Of a stretch of DNA of 64,000 nucleotides, positions 45,413 through 54,744 are shown one piece after another. The notes under the pieces are model-generated. The model was not told where the DNA came from. It worked only from the letters and a program-made list of their open reading frames with translations, and did not search any database. The position numbers and the translations under genes are program-made. The DNA comes from Fontibacillus phaseoli (GTDB taxonomy: Bacteria; Bacillota; Bacilli; Paenibacillales; Paenibacillaceae). Each line of letters starts with the position of its first letter. The stretch's first letter is position 1. The stretch covers positions 473,531 through 537,530 of the forward strand of contig NZ_QPJW01000003.1 in assembly GCF_003337355.1 (NCBI RefSeq), read 5' to 3'.

Positions 45413-46492
45413 CTACTGAGCCCATATTCTTGTCGAAGTTCTTACTTCCAGATTCGGATGTTTAAGTGCCGCGTCCATCATCAAAGCAAGGTAAGTATCT
45501 TGCAGCGCTTCCTTCAAAGAATAAAATTCCATTCCGGTAGCCAAGTACTCGCCCATCCGTTCCATGCAAGTGGCTACAGCAATTTCATCATCGTTCAATC
45601 GAGCGTTCTTAAATGGATTTTTATAGACGAACTCTTCCCCCAGCATGATTCCGTAATGGGACCATTCCTGATTGCTGTAATTTCCTAAGTCGATTCGGTT
45701 TAATTCCTGCGTCACCGGCACGTTGTCAGAAGAAAGATAACGGATGGTCAGGTCGTCGATTTCACCTCTTACCCCTTGTACGGTCAGTTGGCGGGTTCGA
45801 ATAAAGGAGTGGTACTGCGCCGGATCCGAGAAATCAAAAAAAGCGACTTTCCCATTGTCGAATTCCAAAGTCAAACGGTCTCTTGTACAGAAAAAAGTCT
45901 CTCCATCTTGGACTATTCCTTCACGTCCGTACGTTTCGGTCACCTCGAAGGAAAACCTTTTCCCGTAAATCGTGCAATTTCCGGATTCTGCGTTCAATAA
46001 CTTCCTGATGATACTGACGCCATGATACCCATGTAAGGACGATATATTGATATTGCTGACTTCTCCCAGCTTACCGTCCTGGATCACCTTTAACCAAGCG
46101 GCATATAACGGTTGTACAAAATATTGCTCGGCAATCTGCAGCTTGGCATCATATTTGCGAGATTGTTTCCAGAGCTCCTCTAATTCCTCTATCGTTTCCC
46201 CAGGAGGGGTCTCGCACAATACGGGGATCCCTCTTTTAAACAAATCTATTAAATAGCCGCTGACAAATCCTCTTTTGACGGACAGTACCACATAATCCGG
46301 CTGGCTTCTCATCAGTTCGTCGAGTGACTGAACAACCTTCACCCCAAATTTTTCAGCGAATTCTTCCCCTTTTTCCCGATTACGGATGACCACTCCGGTT
46401 AATTCGAATTTCTCGGGCAGAGCTTTCGCAATACGAATGTAAAATTCGGCTCTCCAGCCCGAACCTATGAGTCCAAATTTGATTTTACTCAT
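45413..46492 (-). CDS. Gfo/Idh/MocA family oxidoreductase
   Basis: 359 residues. N-terminal Rossmann domain with KFGLIGSGWRAEFYIR (GxGxxG-like), the cofactor segment ELTGVVIRNREKGEEFA, and the catalytic-lysine-region analogue CETPPGET (the usual EKP is replaced). The C-terminal dimerisation domain follows from about 125. It acts with NAD(P) on sugar-like substrates. The ATG at 46492 (7 nt after AGGAG) is preferred to 46498. It lies between the phosphorylase and transporter genes, suggesting oxidation or epimerisation of the imported sugar. Absence of the canonical Lys makes the activity uncertain. Confidence 0.85.
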   Translation of the reverse strand: MSKIKFGLIGSGWRAEFYIRIAKALPEKFELTGVVIRNREKGEEFAEKFGVKVVQSLDELMRSQPDYVVLSVKRGFVSGYLIDLFKRGIPVLCETPPGETIEELEELWKQSRKYDAKLQIAEQYFVQPLYAAWLKVIQDGKLGEVSNINISSLHGYHGVSIIRKLLNAESGNCTIYGKRFSFEVTETYGREGIVQDGETFFCTRDRLTLEFDNGKVAFFDFSDPAQYHSFIRTRQLTVQGVRGEIDDLTIRYLSSDNVPVTQELNRIDLGNYSNQEWSHYGIMLGEEFVYKNPFKNARLNDDEIAVATCMERMGEYLATGMEFYSLKEALQDTYLALMMDAALKHPNLEVRTSTRIWAQ

Positions 46493-46514
46493 CTTCATTC
46501 TCCTCTTTTATGTT

Positions 46515-47399
46515 TTACCCTTTAATCCCTCCGGTGGTTAATCCGGCAATGATTTTCTGTTGGAACATTAAGACCAGAGCGATGAGCGGAACCGTTACGA
46601 CAATCGACGCGGCAGCCATGTCGCCCCATGGAAGTTCATAATTGCTGGGGAACAACGCGATTCCTACCGGCACCGTTCTCATGCTGTCGTCCGTCATAAA
46701 AGTCAAACTATAAATGTACTCGTTCCAGGAGTTAATGAAGACCAACAGGCCGACCGAAAAGGTGGCGGGTTTAATAAGCGGCAGCATAATCTTGAAGAAG
46801 GTCTGCAGCCTGGAACAACCATCGATGGTCGCTGCTTCCTCGAATCCTTTTGGCAATTGACCGAAGAAGTTCGTTAATAACCAGATGGAGAACGGCAAAG
46901 CAAATGTCGTATAAGGAATAACTAACCCGGCATACGTATTCAGCAAGTTCATGTTTTTCAGGATTAAAAACAAGGGGCTTACCGTCGAAATCGTAGGGAA
47001 CATGGAAATCGATAGAATGGACAGCAGGACGATTTTTTTCCCCTTAAAGTGCAATCTAGCAAGAGCATAGGATGCCGAGGCTCCGATTAAAATACTTACG
47101 ACTGTCGTAACTGTAGAAACAATCGCACTATTCAATAGATACCTTGCAAACGGGTGTTTCTGGAATACATTGAAGTAATAGTCTACGTTAATCGTGCTAG
47201 GTATCCATTTGGCCGGGATGGCCGAAATCTCCGCAAGGGGCTTGATCGAAGTTAAAAATTGCCATAGGTAAGGCAGTAAAATGAAGGCTAGAAATAATAA
47301 AACCATCATGTACAATAAGGTCGACTTTACAGTTCTCGATACTTTCAGATCCAAAGGACGCCCCTCCTCTCCGGGTATATTAAGTAAGTTCTTTTCCAA
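46515..47399 (-). CDS. CUT1 sugar ABC permease, MalG type
   Basis: 294 residues. Six membrane helices and the EAA loop GFEEAATIDGCSRLQTFFKIMLPLIKP (about 195-220) that contacts the ATPase. Its start overlaps the MalF-type gene by 20 bp. No ATPase gene is in the window, so a shared MsmK-type ATPase encoded elsewhere is inferred, as is common for CUT1 systems in Firmicutes. Confidence 0.93.
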   Translation of the reverse strand: MEKNLLNIPGEEGRPLDLKVSRTVKSTLLYMMVLLFLAFILLPYLWQFLTSIKPLAEISAIPAKWIPSTINVDYYFNVFQKHPFARYLLNSAIVSTVTTVVSILIGASASYALARLHFKGKKIVLLSILSISMFPTISTVSPLFLILKNMNLLNTYAGLVIPYTTFALPFSIWLLTNFFGQLPKGFEEAATIDGCSRLQTFFKIMLPLIKPATFSVGLLVFINSWNEYIYSLTFMTDDSMRTVPVGIALFPSNYELPWGDMAAASIVVTVPLIALVLMFQQKIIAGLTTGGIKG

Positions 47400-48261
47400 T
47401 TGATTTCATATAAATTAAGCTGATGCCAAAAACAAATAAGAAAATAAGCACCGATACCGCCGAACCATATCCGAAATTCAGGAATTTCATCAAATGGGCG
47501 TATGCATATAGAGATACGCTTTCCGATCCGTTTGCGCCGCCGGTCATGACGGATACCAAATCGAATACCCGGAACGCGTCGATTGTTCTGAATAACAGAG
47601 CGACAAGTACGGTACTTCTTACCATAGGCAGCGTAATTTTGACAAAAGACTGAAACGAATTCGCACCGTCTATTTTTGCCGATTCATACAAATCTCCCGG
47701 AATCATCTGCAACCCTGCTAGAATCAATAGCGCCATAAACGGAGCCGTTTTCCAGACATCCGCAATAACCAGAGCCATGAATGTACCGCTTTCCGTGCTT
47801 AACCAGGCTTTATACCCGTCGATCATTCCAAGTCTGGAAAGCACATCATTGAACAAACCGTACTGGTCATTATATATAAATTTCCACATCAGGGCCGATA
47901 CGGTCGTCGGAATCGCCCATGGAATAAGAATCGCCGCTCTAACCAAACCTCTGCCTTTGAATGTTTTATTCATAATCATCGCCGCCGCAAAACCAACGAT
48001 TAATTCTAATACAACGGTCGCAATCGTGAATTTGAAAGTGAAAAAGATCGAAGCACCCGCTCGTTCATCCCGGAATATATCGGTATAATTTTTAAGCCCG
48101 ACAAACGGATATCCTGAGCTCGGGTTTGTTAACGTCATTTCATGCAGACTCAACCAAAATGTCCTTAAAATCGGATATACCGCAATGACCAATAAAACGA
48201 CTAACGCAGGGAGCATCATCAGCCAGGCATCTCTGGTTTCCCTGCTTTGCAAACTCTTCAT
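47380..48261 (-). CDS. CUT1 sugar ABC permease, MalF type
   Basis: 293 residues. Six helices and the EAA loop LYESAKIDGANSFQSFVKITLPMVRS. The ATG at 48261 is preferred; the frame runs to 48297 but the only good site (AAGGAG) is spaced for this ATG. It sits between the binding-protein gene and the MalG-type gene. Confidence 0.92.
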   Translation of the reverse strand: MKSLQSRETRDAWLMMLPALVVLLVIAVYPILRTFWLSLHEMTLTNPSSGYPFVGLKNYTDIFRDERAGASIFFTFKFTIATVVLELIVGFAAAMIMNKTFKGRGLVRAAILIPWAIPTTVSALMWKFIYNDQYGLFNDVLSRLGMIDGYKAWLSTESGTFMALVIADVWKTAPFMALLILAGLQMIPGDLYESAKIDGANSFQSFVKITLPMVRSTVLVALLFRTIDAFRVFDLVSVMTGGANGSESVSLYAYAHLMKFLNFGYGSAVSVLIFLFVFGISLIYMKSIGKELT

Positions 48262-48375
48262 CCCCTCGACCACTCCTTCTGATAGCATGGACTGCAATAT
48301 GAGTTGAACTCAAGAAAAGCGGGGTTAGGCAAGTTCAACCCATATATGCTGCAGTCCCTGTCCTTTCCGATTTCC

Positions 48376-49674
48376 TTATTTGCTTAATGCTTCGAGATCA
48401 CTTTGAATGGTCTCCAGAGCCGTTTTAATATCGACGTTTTCAGATAATGCAGAATGAATGTTACGTTGAATCGAATCGGAAACTCTTGCATACTGCGGAG
48501 ACATCGGTCTGGCTTTGCCGTTCATAATAATTTCATAGAAGTCCGCATAGAACGGATTCGCTTCCAAAACTTCAGAATCTTGATATACCGATTTTAAAAC
48601 CGGTGGCTGAGCCGCAATCAAATTCATTTTCTTCTGAACGCTTTCGCTGGACAAATATTTGATAAAGTCAACGGCAGCCTCTTTATGTGCATCATCGATA
48701 GACTTATTGATTACCAAATTCAGACCGCCAAGCGTGGAATGGGACTCCGTTCCTTTCGGACCGACCGGCAAAGAGGTAACGCCTACTTTATCCTTTACTT
48801 TAGAGCCTTCTTTGTTGGCTTGACTCCAGAATCCGGACCAATCCCGGATAAACAGGGCCTTACCGTCCAAAAATACCTGCTCGCTCTCTGGCTCGTTATA
48901 AGTCGTCACACCTTCAGGGGCGTAGTTTTTAACCAGGTCCAGCATGATTTGGGTCGCCTCGGCATTGTTTTCCGAATTGACTACCGGTTTGCCCGATGCA
49001 TCCAGAATTTCTCCGCCATTGTTCGCTACGTATTCTACCCAGTTACAAACTAGCGCTTCAGACAGTGCTGCTTGGAATACTCCGGTGTATTGAACATCAT
49101 TTACGCCTTGCACTTGGCTTTGAAGATCCATCCAACCTTGATAAGTCGTAGGAGGTTCTACACCCAATTGATCAAGTACGTCTTTGCGATAAAAGAGAGC
49201 GCTTGCATTTGTGAACCACGGGAACGCGACGAGCTGGTCGTTATACGTTGCCGTTTCAATGGTACCCGGCAAATATAGGTCTTGTGTGGCTTGATCAAAA
49301 TGCGGGGTCAGATCGGCTAACCATCCGGCTGCGGCAAACTCCGCCACATAGACGACGTCCAATGCCATAACATCTACGCTCGTGTCGCCCGAGGCCAATT
49401 TATTCACAAAATCATCGTGGACCACATTAGCGTCCTGTGGCAAAATTTTTGTTTTGACAACATATTTGTCCTGGCTTGCATTATATTCATCGATAAGTGT
49501 TTGCGCTGGTTGCCCGATCCCTTGGTCAAAAGAGAAAGTAATGGTAACCGCTTCCTTTGAGTCTGTTGCTTCCGCGCCAGATTTAGTCGAATTTCCTCCG
49601 CAAGCAGCTAGTGAAAACACAAGTGTACCCGCAATCAATGGCATCCAAAACTTTTTAGCTTTTAACAGTTTCAT
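48376..49674 (-). CDS. Sugar-binding lipoprotein of the CUT1 transporter
   Basis: 432 residues. A lipoprotein signal with lipobox LAAC (Cys about 24) is followed by a family 1 solute-binding protein with VTITFSFDQGIGQPAQTLIDEYNA, FPWFTNASALFYRKDVLDQLGV, and LGGLNLVINKSIDDAHKEAAVDF. It anchors on the membrane surface and delivers the sugar to the permeases. It is the first gene of the catabolic operon; three operator-like dyads lie upstream. The ATG at 49674 follows a GGGGG tract. Confidence 0.92.
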   Translation of the reverse strand: MKLLKAKKFWMPLIAGTLVFSLAACGGNSTKSGAEATDSKEAVTITFSFDQGIGQPAQTLIDEYNASQDKYVVKTKILPQDANVVHDDFVNKLASGDTSVDVMALDVVYVAEFAAAGWLADLTPHFDQATQDLYLPGTIETATYNDQLVAFPWFTNASALFYRKDVLDQLGVEPPTTYQGWMDLQSQVQGVNDVQYTGVFQAALSEALVCNWVEYVANNGGEILDASGKPVVNSENNAEATQIMLDLVKNYAPEGVTTYNEPESEQVFLDGKALFIRDWSGFWSQANKEGSKVKDKVGVTSLPVGPKGTESHSTLGGLNLVINKSIDDAHKEAAVDFIKYLSSESVQKKMNLIAAQPPVLKSVYQDSEVLEANPFYADFYEIIMNGKARPMSPQYARVSDSIQRNIHSALSENVDIKTALETIQSDLEALSK

Positions 49675-49730
49675 AAAAGAAACCCCCATCTGAGTTTAAT
49701 GGCTAAAACCTCACAATACTAAAACAAACA

Positions 49731-49746
49731 GGAAACACTTTCTTTA
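49731..49746. promoter_or_regulatory. Weak operator-like dyad
   Basis: AGGAAACACTTTCTTT resembles the two strong dyads further upstream, with mismatches in the right arm. It lies 57 bp before the binding-protein start. Confidence 0.4.
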
Positions 49747-49784
49747 AAGCTTGCAATATATCCTTTTGAAAACAACCCAACATC

Positions 49785-49800
49785 AGGAAAACCTTTTCCT
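49785..49800. promoter_or_regulatory. LacI-type operator of the sugar operon
   Basis: AGGAAAACCTTTTCCT, arms AGGAAAA/TTTTCCT with a CC centre, preceded by CATC. It is upstream of a minus-strand TATATT and of the binding-protein gene. Confidence 0.7.
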
Positions 49801-49881
49801 AGCTAATAAAAAAATATAATCGCACTTTCCCCCTTCTATTCCCCCTTTAAGTACCGTTTATAATTTTTAAAATCTCTCTAC

Positions 49882-49897
49882 GGGAAAACCTTTTCCT
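49882..49897. promoter_or_regulatory. LacI-type operator, second copy
   Basis: GGGAAAACCTTTTCCT followed by GATG. It is the reverse-oriented match of the copy at 49785, 97 bp away, and lies 47 bp past the LacI gene stop. Confidence 0.7.
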
Positions 49898-49943
49898 GAT
49901 GTGAGTACATTATACCTCGGTTATTTAGCAAAATCAATGGAAA

Positions 49944-50954
49944 TTATATTTTTCGTACACTGATTCTTCTAATTATTTTATGCGGGATAAACTGCGTTAC
50001 CGGTACGGTCTGCTGATGAATCAGCTTAAAAAGCGTCTTGATCGCTTTAAGCCCTTCATCAAAATAAGAGATTCGAACCGTTGTCAATTCGGGACTAAAA
50101 TACCTTCCGAACTCTAAGTCATCAAAACCCATAATGGAAATGTCGGCTGGCACCGAAACCTTCGTCGTTTTTAAGAACCGTATGGCCCCAATCGCCATGG
50201 CATCGTTGCACACCATAACCGCGGTCGGCAAAGCGCTATTTTCTTCGTAAATTTTTCTCATACATTCATACCCGGATTCGAAAGAAAAATCTCCGTGTTC
50301 GATATAAGAATCCGGGACTTCAATATTCTGTTCTTTTAAAGCCACTTTGTAACCATTTAAACGCTTTTGTCCGGATGAATAGTCGTTTTCGGGCCCGCAG
50401 ATCAGGGCTATTTTCTGATGCCCGTTCTCAATCAAGAAAGAAGTCGCATCATACATCGCCTTCACATTGTCATGGATGACTGTGTGTATTACCTCTTCAC
50501 CTTCCGAAGCTTCCTGAGTAACCAGGACGATAGGATACCTTTTTCTTTTCATTTCTTCTACCAATGCAGAATTAACATCGACACCCGCAAACAAAACTCC
50601 GTCTACTTTCTTATCCGCCAATACCCCTAGCAATTCAATTTCCTTTTCCTGTTGTCCCCCCGATTCGCAAACCATTAACGTATAACCCTTCTGTTGGCAA
50701 AAACTGTTTATCCCTCTGGTTAAAGCCCCGAATACCGGATTGGAAATGTCAGGAACAATGATTCCAATGATGTTGGTTTTCTTCATAATTAAACCTCTTG
50801 CCAGGGAATTCGGCTTGAAGTTTCTTTTTTGAATTACATCATTTACTCTTTTTTTCAGCTCAGGGCTTACCGCTTTGGAATTATTGATGACTCTTGAAAC
50901 GGTCGCGACTGAAACCCGGGCCTCTTTGGCAATATCTTCAATTGTAACAGACAT
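49944..50954 (-). CDS. LacI family regulator of the sugar cluster
   Basis: 336 residues. The helix-turn-helix is VTIEDIAKEARVSVATVSRVINN, then the hinge, then an effector domain (ISNPVFGALTRGINSFCQQKG, ALICGPENDYSSGQKRLNGYK, IMGFDDLEFGRYFSPELTTV). It lies immediately upstream of the ABC-phosphorylase operon on the same strand and is followed by the dyads at 49785 and 49882, so it probably represses that operon. Upstream (51000-51013) CGAACACGTGCTAA resembles the other LacI operator type. Confidence 0.92.
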   Translation of the reverse strand: MSVTIEDIAKEARVSVATVSRVINNSKAVSPELKKRVNDVIQKRNFKPNSLARGLIMKKTNIIGIIVPDISNPVFGALTRGINSFCQQKGYTLMVCESGGQQEKEIELLGVLADKKVDGVLFAGVDVNSALVEEMKRKRYPIVLVTQEASEGEEVIHTVIHDNVKAMYDATSFLIENGHQKIALICGPENDYSSGQKRLNGYKVALKEQNIEVPDSYIEHGDFSFESGYECMRKIYEENSALPTAVMVCNDAMAIGAIRFLKTTKVSVPADISIMGFDDLEFGRYFSPELTTVRISYFDEGLKAIKTLFKLIHQQTVPVTQFIPHKIIRRISVRKI

Positions 50955-50999
50955 GACACCACTCCTAGAAACTCGCTAATCGATGCTCGTGTGTTAATC

Positions 51000-51013
51000 C
51001 GAACACGTGCTAA
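51000..51013. promoter_or_regulatory. Operator-like dyad upstream of the second LacI gene
   Basis: CGAACACGTGCTAA matches the TTAACACGTGTTAA operator near 2266-2340 at 11 of 14 positions. It may be that LacI protein's site or a chance CACGTG match. Confidence 0.35.
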
Positions 51014-51435
51014 TCATCATTCTGACAATATTTTAGCATTAAATCAACTTTTATTCATTTGAGTCACCCCTAGTAAACAAAATATTGGGCCCAACCATGA
51101 CGAACTGCTCGAAATACTCAAGGTTATACCAGCCCATCGGAGTTAATTACTTCGAGTAGTCATTTATGGCTACAAAAAAAACCACAATATGGACGGTTTA
51201 GCTCCAATTGTGGATGGCTTAAATGTTTCAACACTCTAGCGATTTAGTCTATGGACTAACACTTCTATGGTTAAAACTATTTTAAATATAGGTTTTGTAG
51301 TTTAACAATCTAAAATCTTTCTAGAGTATCTCGTATGTAACTCCACATTTGAGTAGTCCTTGTGGCCAAAGCCAAGGCGAACTGCGACATAATGCGTAAT
51401 AACTTCGCGGTTAAGCGGGACTTCCTGCAGGCACA

Positions 51436-51696
51436 TCATCGCAAAACATTAAGTCGCGAGGAGCACTGCTGCCGCTTCGCATCATCTCCTCCCCAAACAT
51501 CCGCAGGATCACCGGAGAAACCGGGCCTCTCCCCATCCGCCGCGAAGCGCACATGCAGCAGGTTGACGGTGTTGTATTCCATCGCGAGGTCGCGGAAGTT
51601 CTGGTAATCCTGGCGCAGCCGGGCGCCTTTCTTCAGCTTGAAGGGCAGATTTTGAGTTCGGGCATCAGGCGTTCTCGGGGTGTGAGGTTGTCCCCC
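51436..51696 (-). pseudogene. C-terminal fragment of an unknown protein
   Basis: A minus-strand frame directly after the RDD stop (same frame, read-through past TGA) reads QNLPFKLKKGARLRQDYQNF, RDLAMEYNTVNLLHVRFAAD, then GERPGFSGDPADVWGG and a stop at 51436. It is GC-rich, protein-like, and lacks a start. It may be the end of a gene that once followed the RDD gene. The family is not recognised. The region 51014-51435 holds no other gene. Confidence 0.4.
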
Positions 51697-52224
51697 TCAC
51701 GCTATTTTCGTAACCTCGTCCATATTCTTCTCCGTCGTAGTCAGGTAAGCGGCCAGTTGGTCTTTGTCCACGACATACGCCTTGGCCATCTTATCGTGGA
51801 GCCCTTGCCGCTGTTCCGTGAAGATCACCATCAGGTAACCGATGTAGAGGATGAGGGAAGAAATGATTTTGCCAAAAAAACGGCCGCTCGCCTTCCCGAA
51901 CGTAATCCGTTCATTCATCTCGCCGACCACAATGCTGCCGATGGCCAGCTTCCCTACAGTCGCCTGCAGCTTGGACGATTCCATACTGGCATAATAGAGC
52001 CAAGAGAGAAGTAGTCCCAGTACCGCCGCAAATTTAAAGTAGACTCCGCTCTCAAAAATTCCGCCCAACTCTTCGATATCGACCCTATCGCTTTGACTCA
52101 AAATAAAGTCGTAATACAGCGAACGCAAATTCAGAAAACCGATTAGAAATACTTGCATAATAAACTGGATCACTAGGGTATCCACTAGCCAGGCGATAAC
52201 TCTTTTTCCAAAACTGATATACAT
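51697..52224 (-). CDS. RDD family membrane protein
   Basis: 175 residues. The RDD fold starts KRVIAWLVDTLVIQFIMQVF (Arg and Asp of the motif) and has GKLAIGSIVV, TFGKASGRFFGKIISSLILY and RQGLHDKMAKAYVV. Three or four membrane helices. The ATG at 52224 has a GGGAGAGAG site; the longer frame upstream is unsupported. RDD proteins have been linked to transport or Na+/H+ exchange in Bacillales, but no role is set here. Confidence 0.88.
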   Translation of the reverse strand: MYISFGKRVIAWLVDTLVIQFIMQVFLIGFLNLRSLYYDFILSQSDRVDIEELGGIFESGVYFKFAAVLGLLLSWLYYASMESSKLQATVGKLAIGSIVVGEMNERITFGKASGRFFGKIISSLILYIGYLMVIFTEQRQGLHDKMAKAYVVDKDQLAAYLTTTEKNMDEVTKIA

Positions 52225-52438
52225 CGTTCTCTCTCCCTCATTTTTCGCTAATTTTGTCTCGCCGGGACTGTAACCCGACCCATGATATAACCGGTGCTGA
52301 AGATTAATGCGGACAGAAGCCTTCCCGGATATCTCACGAAAGCTTGACCGTAGGATAACCGTTCGTAACTCCAGTCGACCACCACGATCCCCAAGAGTAT
52401 TTCCCCCAAGGTAGCTCAACTCTCTTTTTCCGGCCGTT

Positions 52439-52978
52439 TCACCGGCTCCAATTCTCTAGCTCGGCTCGCTTCACGTTCAGAGCCTTTTGCGCCTCCGCGC
52501 AAGCGTCTCCGCCGATCTTGCTGCTAAGCAGCTCGATAAGCTCCGATGCTCCCCGGATCCCCGCCGGAATGCGAACGGTTCCCGAGGCCCCCTGCAGCAA
52601 AAACTGCCCGCCGAAAAACCGGGTGTACCCCACACTTTGAAGTTCTCCGTAATTCAGCATCCGTTTGCCGCCCAGCGTGCGCACCGAGAGCCAGGATTCG
52701 CCGGCCTTGGCCCGAAAAATCAGGTGCTGGATCACCTGGATGAACAGCAGGAGCGTCCCCACTGCGATCAGGTAGACAAACACCATAAGCTCCTCTCTGG
52801 CCTCATCCGCCAGCAGAAGCGGGAGAGCCGCCGCACAAATCAAGAACCCGAGCAGGCAGGAGACCAGGACGAAGCGCGACTTCCTCAGCTTCATCTCTCC
52901 TTCAGGTCCTCTTTCCGCAGGCAGGAACGGCTTTGCAATCAAATATCGAACAATAATTCTGATGAAAAATCCTCTCAT
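52439..52978 (-). CDS. Membrane protein with PH-like C-terminal region
   Basis: 179 residues. Two close membrane helices (about 33-90: FVLVSCLLGFLICAAALPLL, VFVYLIAVGTLLLFIQVI), then a soluble beta-rich region (LSVRTLGGKRMLNYGELQSV, GGQFLLQGASGTVRIPAGI) resembling a bacterial PH or YcxB-type domain, ending in a helix. The ATG at 52978 has an AGGAGGG site. It is 214 bp upstream of the RDD gene on the same strand, so possibly one operon. Function unknown. Confidence 0.7.
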   Translation of the reverse strand: MRGFFIRIIVRYLIAKPFLPAERGPEGEMKLRKSRFVLVSCLLGFLICAAALPLLLADEAREELMVFVYLIAVGTLLLFIQVIQHLIFRAKAGESWLSVRTLGGKRMLNYGELQSVGYTRFFGGQFLLQGASGTVRIPAGIRGASELIELLSSKIGGDACAEAQKALNVKRAELENWSR

Positions 52979-53379
52979 CGATAAACCCTCCTGGAGCATA
53001 ATTCCTAAATATAATGATTCCTTGGATCTGATTTAGCTGAAAAAACGCCATCTACTTTGCGCCCCAACCGCCAATATCCTCTATCTCAGATCGATTAGCG
53101 GGGGGTCCGGTTAATTCCCTCCTTGTCACGGGGAAGGCCCCAATTAGCAGGGAGATTTCCCGTTCATGAACCTCCGAAGAATCGGCTCCGGGTAAGGTAT
53201 GAGCTCGAAAAAAACACGAATCGCCTTACTTGGCCCCTCCCGCGTGCAGACTCCAACCAAATTAACTCTCAACTCAATCCATTAACGGGAAATTCCCCCG
53301 TTAATTATCAAGGGATTGGTTACCCGGCGACAAATTGGTTAGAGCATCGCCCAGACTACGGCAGCGGGCAGAGGCTGGC

Positions 53380-53618
53380 GGACGATAAGCTGCGGACCGG
53401 CAGGGCGCCATTACGCTGACCGAGACCGCTCCGGAAGGCGGGACCGCCACCACGGTGCTGGATATTTCCGTGAAACCCAAATTACTGTGGGGTTCTGGCC
53501 CATCGCCGGGGGGCTGGTTGTTGTTGCCGCCGGGTTTCTGCTCTACCTGTGGCTCCGTCCCAAACCGGCTAGTACTTTATTATTATCGGCTGGAGGGGGA
53601 GCACGGCTTAATGTCTAG
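53380..53618 (+). pseudogene. C-terminal remnant of a membrane-anchored surface protein
   Basis: Plus-strand fragments: AITLTETAPEGGTATTVLDI in one frame, then after a shift TVGFWPIAGGLVVVAAGFLL and YLWLRPKPAS in the next, a membrane helix with a basic tail. This reads like the end of a secreted adhesion protein (VWA type) whose front is lost. The rest of 52979-53700 is without a supported gene. Confidence 0.45.
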
Positions 53619-53707
53619 TCCGCCTTCCGATTTTTTCCGACTGGTAGAAAATGAATATGCGAAGATATTTGCCTCGCATTTGGTTTCGCCGAGATAACAT
53701 AAGCCCC

Positions 53708-53738
53708 TTGACTTTCCTATTGTAGGATAGTTTATGCT
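53708..53738 (+). promoter_or_regulatory. MerR-type promoter with 19-bp spacer
   Basis: TTGACT (53708-53713) and TATGCT (53733-53738) are separated by 19 bp, the overlong spacing that MerR proteins correct by twisting DNA. The spacer carries the dyad ACTTTCCTA-TTG-TAGGATAGT (8 of 9 arm matches), centred at 53721. It precedes the ABC-2 operon ending in a MerR gene. Confidence 0.8.
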
Positions 53739-53770
53739 CGCTTTGCATAACCAATAAAGGAGTGAAAGAA

Positions 53771-54706
53771 TTGGAAGCTATTACGGTGAGAGAACTGAAT
53801 AAGACATTCAAAAACGGAAAAAAGGCTTTAAGCAATTTCAACTTAACTGTCTCTCGAGGAGAAATATTTTCTCTGCTTGGTCAAAACGGGGCGGGGAAAT
53901 CAACATTGATTAACATTTTGACCACTTACATCTTACCAACATCCGGTGAAATCACAATTATGGGGCATCATTTAAAGAATGAAAGCCAAAGCATCCGAAA
54001 CTGCATCTCCTGTGTCGCTCAACATACCTCCATAGACAAGCATCTGTCGCTTAAGGAGAATTTGGAGTTTCAAGGCAGACTGTTCGGTCTGGATTCCGCC
54101 ACCATCCAAGCTCGCAGTGAAGAACTAATACAAGCCTTTCACCTAACAGAATTTTGTGATTACCAGGTATCCGAATATTCAGGAGGGGTGGCAAGACGGC
54201 TTGATATTGCAATGAGTATGATATCCCATCCAAAAGTTTTATTTTTGGATGAACCGACTGTTGGCCTGGATATAGAATCAAGACAGATTTTGTGGCAAAT
54301 GATTAAGACGATTCAAGAGAAGTTTAACACGACTATATTTTTGACAACTCATTATTTGGAAGAAGCTCAATTATTAAGCAACACCATTTGTATCATGAAA
54401 GACGGGCAACCTCTAATTCAAGGCAGCATGAAAGAACTTAGACAATATTTCCGCGAGCCTGTTATACGAGTTGAGCTTAATACCGTTAAAAGCATTGCTG
54501 CTATTGTAGAACGTTTGAGTGCTCAGAGCGCTATCAAACATGTAAGAGTCGAGGAAAAGACATTATACATTTCTGTAGATGACAGCTCGGAAGGCTTTGC
54601 TAAAACAAATTTATTATTAACCGAGAATAATATCGGATTTTGTGCCATAGAAATTCAAAAACCTTCATTATCCGATATTTTCCTGAAATTCACTAGTACC
54701 CATTAA
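53771..54706 (+). CDS. Drug-type ABC-2 exporter ATPase (DrrA-like)
   Basis: 311 residues. Walker A GQNGAGKST, Q-loop CVAQHTSIDKHLSLKENL, signature YSGGVARRLDIAMSM, Walker B VLFLDEPTVGLD, and TTHYLEEAQLL. The C-terminal extension is typical of DrrA-like subunits. The TTG at 53771 has an AAAGGAG site at 8 nt; the GTG at 53762 abuts it. The operon is AT-rich compared with its flanks, suggesting transfer. It drives export with the following permease. Confidence 0.9.
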   Translation: MEAITVRELNKTFKNGKKALSNFNLTVSRGEIFSLLGQNGAGKSTLINILTTYILPTSGEITIMGHHLKNESQSIRNCISCVAQHTSIDKHLSLKENLEFQGRLFGLDSATIQARSEELIQAFHLTEFCDYQVSEYSGGVARRLDIAMSMISHPKVLFLDEPTVGLDIESRQILWQMIKTIQEKFNTTIFLTTHYLEEAQLLSNTICIMKDGQPLIQGSMKELRQYFREPVIRVELNTVKSIAAIVERLSAQSAIKHVRVEEKTLYISVDDSSEGFAKTNLLLTENNIGFCAIEIQKPSLSDIFLKFTSTH

Positions 54707-54744
54707 GAAGAACTTATAAATTGATTATACGGGGAGGAAGTAAA

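Noticed and set aside
51362..52014. Plus-strand frames of 81 and 153 codons
   Set aside because: They are antisense to the RDD gene and to a better protein-like minus-strand fragment.
53123..53419. 98-codon plus-strand frame before the ABC-2 operon
   Set aside because: No ribosome binding site and composition unlike a protein; only its tail overlaps the surface-protein remnant.
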